9,593 bases of DNA from Microcaldota archaeon (GTDB lineage: Archaea; Iainarchaeota; Iainarchaeia; Iainarchaeales; JAGVWC01), in assembly GCA_018813975.1 (NCBI GenBank), contig JAHJAQ010000129.1, positions 1 to 9,593 of the forward strand, read 5' to 3'. Within the stretch, counting starts at the first letter, position 1. The number at the start of each line of letters is the position of its first letter. The notes below the pieces were generated by a model, which made no database searches, had not been told where the DNA came from, and saw nothing but the letters and a program-made list of their open reading frames with translations. The position numbers were made by a program, and so were the translations under genes. This document shows, piece after piece, positions 1-4,720 of the stretch.

Positions 1-183
1 AATGCTTCTTGCGATACTATTTTACCATCCCTTATTGATATTCTTGGGGCTAATTTACCTCAAAACAGCGAATCCGGCGGTAATACGTGTACTGCCGGAA
101 AGTGTTTAGAAAATTTTATGGGCGACCCAGTTGTTTGTAGTACTGGCGGCGGAGTACCTGCAAACTGCAATAAAAGCTGCTAA
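1..183 (+). CDS. C-terminal end of a cysteine-rich, probably exported protein (partial)
   Basis: The window opens inside this gene. Frame 1 is open from base 1 to a TAA at 181-183, giving 60 residues. They include six cysteines (residues 4, 30, 35, 46, 56 and 60), many Gly, Ser, Thr and Asn, and almost no charged residues. A Gly-rich turn near residues 48-50 sits between the last cysteines, and the protein ends in Lys-Ser-Cys. Paired cysteines with a polar, low-charge composition are typical of disulfide-stabilised extracellular domains, so I infer an exported or surface protein. The N-terminus, signal peptide and any named domain are outside the window and I do not recognise the family. Transcription probably stops at the hairpin that begins in the stop codon (182-200). 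Confidence 0.6.
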   Translation, partial: NASCDTILPSLIDILGANLPQNSESGGNTCTAGKCLENFMGDPVVCSTGGGVPANCNKSC

Positions 184-200
184 ACCAACTTTTTTGGTTT
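182..200. terminator. Hairpin between two convergent stop codons
   Basis: The arms AAACCAA (182-188) and TTGGTTT (194-200) pair perfectly over 7 bp around a 5-nt CTTTT loop. The hairpin starts in the TAA of the left-edge gene (181-183) and ends at the stop of the minus-strand glycosidase-like remnant (200-202). Position and symmetry suggest a shared two-way terminator. The T-run in loop and arm resembles the T-tracts that end archaeal transcripts, but termination is inferred. Confidence 0.45.
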
Positions 201-346
201 TATTCTTTGGTGCGAGAGTGAATTTCTTGCCAGGTTTCCCAAGCGAGTTTTGGGGTTCCAGTACTGGTTTGTAGTCCCATGGTTTTAAAGAAATCAGCAT
301 AACCTTCTCCGTCCCAATCATGGAAAAACCAGTAAACCCAAAGCGT
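200..346 (-). pseudogene. Remnant of a glycoside-hydrolase-like C-terminus
   Basis: On the minus strand a frame is open from 346 to a TAA at 202-200 (48 codons), bounded upstream by a TGA at 349-347. It has no start codon. The peptide is rich in aromatic residues: a Trp/Tyr/Phe-rich strand (YWFFHDWDGEGY, about residues 5-16) is followed by a Gly-Leu turn (MGLQ), then TGTPKLAW and a final helix (ETWQEI). The order aromatic beta strand, GL turn, 'tPK.aw', last helix is what TIM-barrel glycoside hydrolases (GH5/GH39-like) show at their ends, so I read it as a decayed gene end. The family assignment is from memory of that pattern only. No convincing continuation is visible upstream in any frame, although a one-base shift near 330-340 could join another short frame. 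The overlapping frame at 106-321 has a far less protein-like composition. Confidence 0.42.
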
Positions 347-358
347 TCAAAGATCGGG

Positions 359-368
359 TATATAAAAG
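359..368. promoter_or_regulatory. TATA-box-like element TATATAAAAG
   Basis: TATATAAAAG lies in the gene-free stretch 184-512. On the minus strand it reads CTTTTATATA, which contains the archaeal TTTATATA consensus and would start RNA near 336, inside the glycosidase-like remnant. On the plus strand it would start RNA near 386, about 125 nt before the next gene. It may be the surviving promoter of a lost gene. Direction and activity are unknown. Confidence 0.3.
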
Positions 369-379
369 ATAAAAGAAGG

Positions 380-400
380 GGACTGACTGTCCGGTTTTTT
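380..400 (+). terminator. Short hairpin followed by T-run
   Basis: GGAC (380-383) and GTCC (389-392) form a 4-bp stem with a 5-nt loop, followed by GG and six T (395-400). The shape resembles an intrinsic terminator on the plus strand, but the stem is short. Apart from this, the TATA-like element and the glycosidase remnant, I see no gene in 184-512. Confidence 0.25.
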
Positions 401-509
401 ATTGGAAGGGTTTTTCTTCAACAATTGCGCACTACTGAATTTTTAAAGAAAACGAGATTGAAGGCTTGATTAAACAAAAAGTCTTTTTTCGAGGAAACCT
501 CTCAAAAGA

Positions 510-528
510 GCGATGATTCATCCATCGC
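510..528. repeat. Inverted repeat over the outer start codon
   Basis: GCGATG (510-515) pairs perfectly with CATCGC (523-528) around a 7-nt spacer. A second near-palindrome, GATGA-T-TCATC (512-522), is nested inside it. If transcription starts near 561, this lies just upstream of the TATA-like stretch and could be an operator. If it starts further upstream, it would fold over the ATG at 513. Neither role is shown. Confidence 0.25.
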
Positions 529-1175
529 GTTTTTTAATTTCAAGGTTGTTTGGTATTAGTATGTCCAAAAATGATTCTGTTCTTTCCTCGATTCATTCTT
601 TTCGAGAGCAATTTCCCGGAGTGAACGCGCGTTTTAAGGGATCCAAGCGCTTAAGCCATTTGGAACGTTATTTTGCCAAGGGAGGGGTTCTTTCGATTGG
701 TTCTGTTTCGAATGGAGAAAACTGGCCAGAAATCACGTATCCAACTCGAATGAAACTCAAAAAGGATTTGGAAAAACTAGAATTCCAAAAAAGAGAATTG
801 GAAAAGCGCATGGGTTCTTGGAAGAGTAAAAAAACCCAGGCGAAATGGTCTGATTTAACCAGTGAAATCAAAAAATTTAAGGAGCCTTTGTTTTGGAAGC
901 ATTTGAGAAAGTATTATACCAATCAGGATTATCGAAAGGACGCGGATAGTGTAAAACTTCCTGTAAAACTTGTTTCGCATCAGCGCTGGAAGCCCATGAT
1001 TGAAATGTTTGTTACAGACTTGGATTATCGAAAACAATTAACAGAAACAGTGGAAACAAGTGTGGTGTATGCAAAAGATAAAAGAGTGGCGCGGTTTGCA
1101 GACCAGCAAAAAGCTTTTCGATTGGAACAATCTGAAAAAAACTTAGGATTATTGCAAAAAAAATGGATGAATTGA
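513..1175 (+). CDS. Uncharacterised basic protein with central coiled coil
   Basis: I do not recognise this 220-residue protein. It is hydrophilic and rich in Lys, Arg and Glu, with no signal peptide or membrane helix, so it is probably cytoplasmic. Residues about 80-125 are Lys/Glu-rich with heptad-like spacing (KKDLEKLEFQKRELEKR) and probably form a coiled coil. A second helical, charged stretch covers about 190-218. Aromatic residues cluster near 127-140 (LFWKHLRKYY). Two starts are possible: ATG at 513, the outermost, used here, and ATG at 561 (MSKND...), which sits 26 nt after a T-rich TATA-like stretch (530-538) and would suit a leaderless mRNA; neither has a Shine-Dalgarno. The frame ends right after eight A (1156-1163). 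A -1 slip or a missing A there would replace the last three residues with 20 more, ending at 1225. The gene may be slightly truncated or use recoding. Confidence 0.6.
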   Translation: MIHPSRFLISRLFGISMSKNDSVLSSIHSFREQFPGVNARFKGSKRLSHLERYFAKGGVLSIGSVSNGENWPEITYPTRMKLKKDLEKLEFQKRELEKRMGSWKSKKTQAKWSDLTSEIKKFKEPLFWKHLRKYYTNQDYRKDADSVKLPVKLVSHQRWKPMIEMFVTDLDYRKQLTETVETSVVYAKDKRVARFADQQKAFRLEQSEKNLGLLQKKWMN

Positions 1176-1225
1176 ATTTGGATATTAGCATGCTCCGCGA
1201 ACTCGAAAACTGGTGCAAACGATAA
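1163..1225 (+). other. Possible -1 frame extension of the preceding gene
   Basis: In the -1 frame relative to 513-1175, an ATG at 1163 opens 20 codons to a TAA at 1223-1225. The peptide (MDELNLDISMLRELENWCKR) is an acidic/leucine amphipathic helix and continues the charged helix at the end of the preceding protein well. The junction is codons CAA-AAA-AAA-TGG, so the string A-AAA-AAA sits in the correct phase for -1 slippage. It could be an assembly indel in the A-run, a recoding site, or a separate tiny overlapping ORF. I favour a continuation of the upstream protein, but the cause of the break is open. Confidence 0.35.
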
Positions 1226-1242
1226 TTTTTGTGTGGTTGTTT

Positions 1243-1314
1243 ATGGGTAGTTTGGTTGAACTGAATGATACACTGCAGATAACAACAGAACAAGGATTCC
1301 TGCGGATTTATTGA
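1243..1314 (+). pseudogene. Displaced N-terminus of the next small gene
   Basis: ATG 1243 opens a 23-codon frame ending in TGA at 1312-1314. Its first 19 residues, ending DTLQITTEQGF, read naturally into the -1 frame at 1299 (P-A-D-L-L-N-L-E, then the protein of 1323-1619). At that point frame 1 turns into a short nonsense tail (LRIY, then stop). A single missing base near 1297-1300 (TTCC) explains the break. The sequence is not a classic slippery heptamer, so mutation or assembly error is likelier than recoding. Confidence 0.4.
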
Positions 1315-1322
1315 ATCTTGAA

Positions 1323-1619
1323 ATGCACAAAAAAAATCCAATTTCTTTGGAAGAAGTGAAAGACAAAATATTTTCTTTTTCCAACAAGCCAAATGCAAGA
1401 ATCTATCATGTTCCACCAACGCGTTGTTTTTTAGTCCACAACATTAATGGAAAATGGCTTTATTGGGGAAAAATTTTCATGCTCGAACAAACCATTCACA
1501 CAGAAAAAGAGGGAAGTCCAACGACCTCTGGAAAATACAAAATTATTGCCTTATACGATCCGGTTTATCAAGAACAAATCACTAAGCACGAATGCAACCC
1601 TGGCCAAAGCTATTTTTGA
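1323..1619 (+). CDS. Uncharacterised small protein, probably 5'-truncated by a frameshift
   Basis: The readable frame from ATG 1323 gives 98 residues. It is still open back to 1269 with no ATG, only a TTG at 1311. The chain has the composition of a folded cytoplasmic protein, with no signal peptide or membrane segment. A dense block near residues 24-48 (ARIYHVPPTRCFLVHNINGKW) is followed by a Trp/Tyr/Trp-rich strand (WLYWGK), then a basic stretch with TSGKYKI, and a His/Cys/Gly-rich tail ending in SYF. The pattern feels like a conserved hypothetical family seen in archaea and bacteria, but that is an impression and I can name no function. Joining it to the frame from 1243 would make a protein of about 124 residues. 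It ends 54 bp before the convergent lipoprotein gene, and that gap holds no clear element. Confidence 0.5.
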   Translation: MHKKNPISLEEVKDKIFSFSNKPNARIYHVPPTRCFLVHNINGKWLYWGKIFMLEQTIHTEKEGSPTTSGKYKIIALYDPVYQEQITKHECNPGQSYF

Positions 1620-1673
1620 AAGGTATTATTCCGTGTCTGTCAAACAATAGTTGTACTAAAAAGATTGTTTTGC

Positions 1674-4364
1674 TTAGTTTTGATTTTCAAAGACCGTTAG
1701 CAATGGATTGTAGTCGTAAAGCTTGGCTTTGGCGCTGGTATCTCCTTTGATGTAGTAATCCAAGAAGGCAGTGGTGTATGACAAAATGGCTTGGCTTTTT
1801 GGGTCGTTTCTGCACGCTGCAATTGAACCGAATTCTTGGCACGGTAAGTCTGACCAAGCAAAGTGGTCAAAGCCATTGAATATCAAAAAATGTTTTGGCG
1901 GACTAATTTTTTTTGCAAGTTCTTGTAGGGTAGGGCTTTCGATTGTAAAAAAATCTGCGGTTCCGCCCTGAAGCATGACTGGAATTGAAATTTGACTCAA
2001 ATCGCCGCTGTCAAACTCGAACGGCGCCAAAAAAGGTGCTTGTAGTACCGCGGCTTTGATATCGGGTTCGCGCCAGCTTTCATAACCCCCAATCAATCCT
2101 GCAATCGTGTATCCGCCAAACGAGTGGCCAACTGCGCCCATGCGTGAAAAATCAAGGTGACCAAAAAATTGGCTGTGCGAATCTGTATTCAAGGAGCAAA
2201 CTTTTTCCAATATTGTGTGGCTTTCGTCGCGCCGATACAAAGCAGGAGAACCATCTGACCAGAGATCTGGAAACCACCTGCCATAAAATGGTACTCCGCC
2301 CGGGGCTATTGGTTCTCCAGTCCGGGAATCAAAAAGTGCATCATCGTAATCCGTGGCCACAATAATGTATCCGCGCTGAGCCAAATATTCGGTTAGAAAA
2401 CTCGATTGAACTCCTGTGGTCATGTTGCCATGTGAAAAAAGAATCAATGGAAATGTTCCCTCGGCTATTGGCGCATCAACTGCAACCTCGCTTTCAGGGT
2501 GAAAGGAACTGTAAAAATACGATGTTGTTGGAGCGGTTGTGGGATACCAAATCAATAGTGGAATCCACTTGGTTTCATCTTTGGCGAAATAGGGAATTTC
2601 CGTTATTTGAAAACCCGCATTATACAATCCGGGTTGAATCGCTTTCTCTGGCGATTTGGGCTGTTCCACAGTAGTGGGTTCGCACGTTTCCACGATTGGC
2701 GCGGAATAAAAAGGACAAGCAGTAAAATCTGATACTCCTAAGTGCCCTGCAGCCGAAATCTGATCCCACTCCAAAAGTTGGGCATTCCATTCAAATCGCA
2801 TTTCATCTAATAACTCTCCATTATTGTTTTTGGTTACCACACAAATTTCTTCTTTTTCAATGCCATCCACAATGTCTTGAATCGAACTAACTCCCAATTG
2901 GGTTTCTGAATCCGGATTTCTTTTCAGTTCAAACACATTGTTGTTTTGGATTTGAACGGTGTCAGCAAGTGGAACATCTGTAGTGCAAGAGTACATGGCC
3001 CATGACTGGTTTGCGGGAACAAAAACCGTGGTCGTAGCAATGATTTCGCCGGTTGTGGAAGGACCTTCCGCATTGGATAGTTGCGCGGTAAAACCAGGGC
3101 CATTGTCACAATCACTTTGCGTGTTCCATTGATCGGAAATATTTCGCGGCACTCCTTCGCAAGAAGCACTCGTACTGGTTATTGCATTCCACTTCAGTAT
3201 GGTTGTGGCGTTTTCCGGTGACCATGCTGAATCATTTTGAATAAAACGATATGTCCAATTAGTATGATCGGATGAATTCACTCGTGCGCCAATGGAAATC
3301 GGAGTATTGGGTGAAAAAATTATCCATTGCGCTTCTGGGTGCATGCGCAAAACCATTCCTCCTACTTCCGGATTATTAATGGCTTCAAAAGAATTGCTGG
3401 ACAATAACAGCACGTTTTTTTTGCCCACTGAAAATCCTTCATTTGCATTCAACGAGTCGGTCCATAAAAGGGGCCGGTTCTCGGAATCGTCTTCGGTTGT
3501 AAATTGAACGCCAAAATCGCTGTTTTGTTGTAGTCCTTTGTTTAGGGAAATCCAATACAATGGATTTGGAGTTTCAGGGTCAGCGGTTTTTTCAAACGAA
3601 ATTGTTAGCGTATTATAACGTGGCACATATTGGTTATCTTGTGTAACTACAAAAAGCGCTTCTTGTCCAACAACCGCTGGATTGAGATCACTGTAATGGA
3701 TTCGCACGCGGTATCTTCCGGGGGATTGTATTTCAGCTGGATCAAATTGTAGTGCCGGGCTTTCGGATTCTGGAATTTGGCTTAATACAAACCATTCTTG
3801 CGTAAACCATGATGGTGCTTCAAAAAACTGGGTATTGCGGCTTTCATCAAATGCCTTTAAGGCTTCAGCATAATTATCTGGTTTTAACAATAATTCAAAT
3901 GATAATAAGGCATCAATGGGCTGTGTTGTCTCTCTTTCTTGCGCTACCTCTTGTGCAAATTTCAGTTTTTTGAACAACACAATGAAAAACTGGTGCGCAT
4001 CACCATACACTCCTTTTGAATTGCTGGCATCCAAAGCATCCATTGGAAGGACAGTATCACTCCAAGACCATTGGTTCAAAATTTGTGGCTTGGCCAATTT
4101 ACCCGTAATGCCTTCGTCACCATTCAATGCCTTACAGGGTGCTGGTTGGTTTTCTTGTTGTTGTGTGCAATCATCCACGATTACAGTTCCTCCGTTATCT
4201 GGCGTTGAAGCTGGAGCAGAAGGCATACATCGTTCGGAAAATGATTCTCCTGGCGCCTGAGTGGGTAAGGGCGCAGGAGAAGGTGCTGGTGGCTCCAAGC
4301 AACCCGCTACTAAAAAAACCAACAAAAAACCAGTCAAAACAATACTTAACTTGGTTGAAATCAT
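1674..4364 (-). CDS. Membrane-anchored lipoprotein with C-terminal alpha/beta-hydrolase (esterase/PAF-acetylhydrolase-like)
   Basis: Of its 896 residues, 1-21 form a lipoprotein signal peptide (hydrophobic stretch 6-20) ending in a lipobox VAGC, so Cys22 should be lipidated and hold the protein on the outer face of the membrane. A Pro/Ser/Ala-rich tether follows (about 25-57). Residues about 80-565 are uncharacterised, beta-rich in appearance, with several cysteines and a group of N-glycosylation sequons (N363, N369, N377, N385, N408, N452). From about 580 to 875 is an alpha/beta-hydrolase: the oxyanion-loop SHG (644-646), the nucleophile elbow GHSFGG with Ser748, Asp804 after strand 7 (GGTAD), and His834 (GFDHF) give a complete catalytic triad. 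The best match from memory is the PAF-acetylhydrolase II/dienelactone hydrolase group, which cleaves short or oxidised ester chains; the real substrate is unknown. The ATG at 4364 is fixed by the signal peptide. It stands alone, convergent with the small gene to its left. Confidence 0.8.
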   Translation of the reverse strand: MISTKLSIVLTGFLLVFLVAGCLEPPAPSPAPLPTQAPGESFSERCMPSAPASTPDNGGTVIVDDCTQQQENQPAPCKALNGDEGITGKLAKPQILNQWSWSDTVLPMDALDASNSKGVYGDAHQFFIVLFKKLKFAQEVAQERETTQPIDALLSFELLLKPDNYAEALKAFDESRNTQFFEAPSWFTQEWFVLSQIPESESPALQFDPAEIQSPGRYRVRIHYSDLNPAVVGQEALFVVTQDNQYVPRYNTLTISFEKTADPETPNPLYWISLNKGLQQNSDFGVQFTTEDDSENRPLLWTDSLNANEGFSVGKKNVLLLSSNSFEAINNPEVGGMVLRMHPEAQWIIFSPNTPISIGARVNSSDHTNWTYRFIQNDSAWSPENATTILKWNAITSTSASCEGVPRNISDQWNTQSDCDNGPGFTAQLSNAEGPSTTGEIIATTTVFVPANQSWAMYSCTTDVPLADTVQIQNNNVFELKRNPDSETQLGVSSIQDIVDGIEKEEICVVTKNNNGELLDEMRFEWNAQLLEWDQISAAGHLGVSDFTACPFYSAPIVETCEPTTVEQPKSPEKAIQPGLYNAGFQITEIPYFAKDETKWIPLLIWYPTTAPTTSYFYSSFHPESEVAVDAPIAEGTFPLILFSHGNMTTGVQSSFLTEYLAQRGYIIVATDYDDALFDSRTGEPIAPGGVPFYGRWFPDLWSDGSPALYRRDESHTILEKVCSLNTDSHSQFFGHLDFSRMGAVGHSFGGYTIAGLIGGYESWREPDIKAAVLQAPFLAPFEFDSGDLSQISIPVMLQGGTADFFTIESPTLQELAKKISPPKHFLIFNGFDHFAWSDLPCQEFGSIAACRNDPKSQAILSYTTAFLDYYIKGDTSAKAKLYDYNPLLTVFENQN

Positions 4365-4390
4365 TCAATATAACATTTACTTTTTACTCA

Positions 4391-4398
4391 ATAAAAAG
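4391..4398 (-). promoter_or_regulatory. Possible TATA element of the lipoprotein gene
   Basis: On the minus strand, TTTTTATT is centred about 30 nt before the ATG at 4364, which would place the RNA start at about the start codon (leaderless). No Shine-Dalgarno is visible. The match to TTTATATA is only partial. Confidence 0.25.
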
Positions 4399-4401
4399 GA
4401 G

Positions 4402-4416
4402 AGGGTTTCGTACCCT
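4402..4416. other. Small stem-loop upstream of the lipoprotein gene
   Basis: AGGGT (4402-4406) and ACCCT (4412-4416) form a perfect 5-bp stem with a 5-nt loop. CCC at 4413-4415 could instead pair with GGG at 4425-4427, which is followed by CGTTTTTT on the plus strand. Position suggests an operator or weak terminator. No function is shown. Confidence 0.2.
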
Positions 4417-4521
4417 AACAATTTGGGCGTTTTTTAATCTAAAGAAAGCAATAAAAACAATAATTCCAAGCGCTTTCCTCAAAAAAAGCTATTTTCACTG
4501 GCAATGACCTGCTTCCAATTC

Positions 4522-4528
4522 TTTATAG
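4522..4528 (+). promoter_or_regulatory. TATA box TTTATAG of the small gene at 4561
   Basis: TTTATAG is a good archaeal TATA match. Its expected start site, about 24-27 nt downstream, falls at 4548-4553, right at the edge of the Shine-Dalgarno of the 33-codon ORF. That spacing would give a very short 5' leader. Confidence 0.45.
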
Positions 4529-4550
4529 TCAAGAATACTGAATAGCTATT

Positions 4551-4557
4551 GGTGATC
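4551..4557 (+). promoter_or_regulatory. Perfect Shine-Dalgarno GGTGATC before ATG 4561
   Basis: GGTGATC is the exact complement of the archaeal 16S rRNA 3' end (GATCACC). It is 3 nt from the ATG at 4561. The sepF gene in this window uses GGTGAT at nearly the same spacing, so this genome does use such sites. Confidence 0.6.
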
Positions 4558-4560
4558 AAC

Positions 4561-4662
4561 ATGCAAGAAATGAATTTTAATGTCTTTCAATTGACGCGGG
4601 CAGTGGAAACCATTCCCTATCAGCGCTCGAACAAAATGGCGTTGCTACGTTCCTGGCGATAA
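4561..4662 (+). CDS. Candidate 33-residue small protein
   Basis: ATG 4561 opens 33 codons to TAA 4660-4662. The ORF has a perfect GGTGATC Shine-Dalgarno 3 nt upstream, a TATA box TTTATAG at the right distance before that, and a T-tract starting about 15 nt after the stop. Together they outline a complete small transcription unit, which is the main reason to call it. The peptide has a mixed hydrophobic N-terminal half (NFNVFQL) and a basic C-terminal half (VETIPYQRSNKMALL, ending SWR). It has no membrane helix or cysteine. I do not recognise it. It could be a free small protein, an upstream regulator of hel308 (whose ATG is 58 nt further on), or the N-terminal stub of a lost gene. Other than this unit and the small stem-loop, 4365-4720 holds no gene I can support. 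Confidence 0.45.
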   Translation: MQEMNFNVFQLTRAVETIPYQRSNKMALLRSWR

Positions 4663-4674
4663 TCCTTACCATAC

Positions 4675-4691
4675 TTTCCTTTTTTTTCTTT
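4675..4691 (+). terminator. T-tract after the small gene
   Basis: Starting 13 nt after the stop at 4662 is a pyrimidine/T-rich run, with eight consecutive T at 4680-4687. Such T-tracts end transcription in archaea without a hairpin. It also separates the small gene from the hel308 promoter, which starts in its last bases. Confidence 0.4.
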
Positions 4692-4698
4692 AAAAAAA
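4689..4698 (+). promoter_or_regulatory. TATA element of hel308
   Basis: TTTAAAAAAA is centred about 27 nt before the ATG at 4721. The transcript would begin at about the start codon, which fits the lack of a Shine-Dalgarno there. Confidence 0.4.
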
Positions 4699-4720
4699 CC
4701 GAGCCCCCTAGGTATACTAA

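Noticed and set aside
106..321. 71-codon minus-strand frame with an ATG 15 nt after a TATA-predicted start
   Set aside because: It overlaps the left-edge coding end and the glycosidase-like frame, runs 78 bases antisense into the left-edge gene, and has no domain-like pattern.
491..510. Two tiny alternative stems (GAGG/CCTC and CTCT/AGAG) before ATG 513
   Set aside because: Four-base stems with 3-4 nt loops are too weak and too common in such DNA to claim an attenuator.
437..515. Short open frame (about 24 codons) ending in an ATGA overlap with the ATG at 513
   Set aside because: It reads like protein (KENEIEGLIKQKVFF) but has only a TTG as possible start, no Shine-Dalgarno and no promoter at a suitable distance.
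1012..1419. 135-codon minus-strand frame spanning the two broken plus-strand genes
   Set aside because: Its Phe/Leu/Ser/His-rich sequence is what antisense of Lys/Glu-rich coding DNA gives. The plus strand reads as better protein once the two -1 breaks are allowed.
3916..4260. 114-codon plus-strand frame inside the lipoprotein gene
   Set aside because: Antisense to a region of the lipoprotein with a continuous frame; Ser/Cys-rich low-complexity composition and no start signals.
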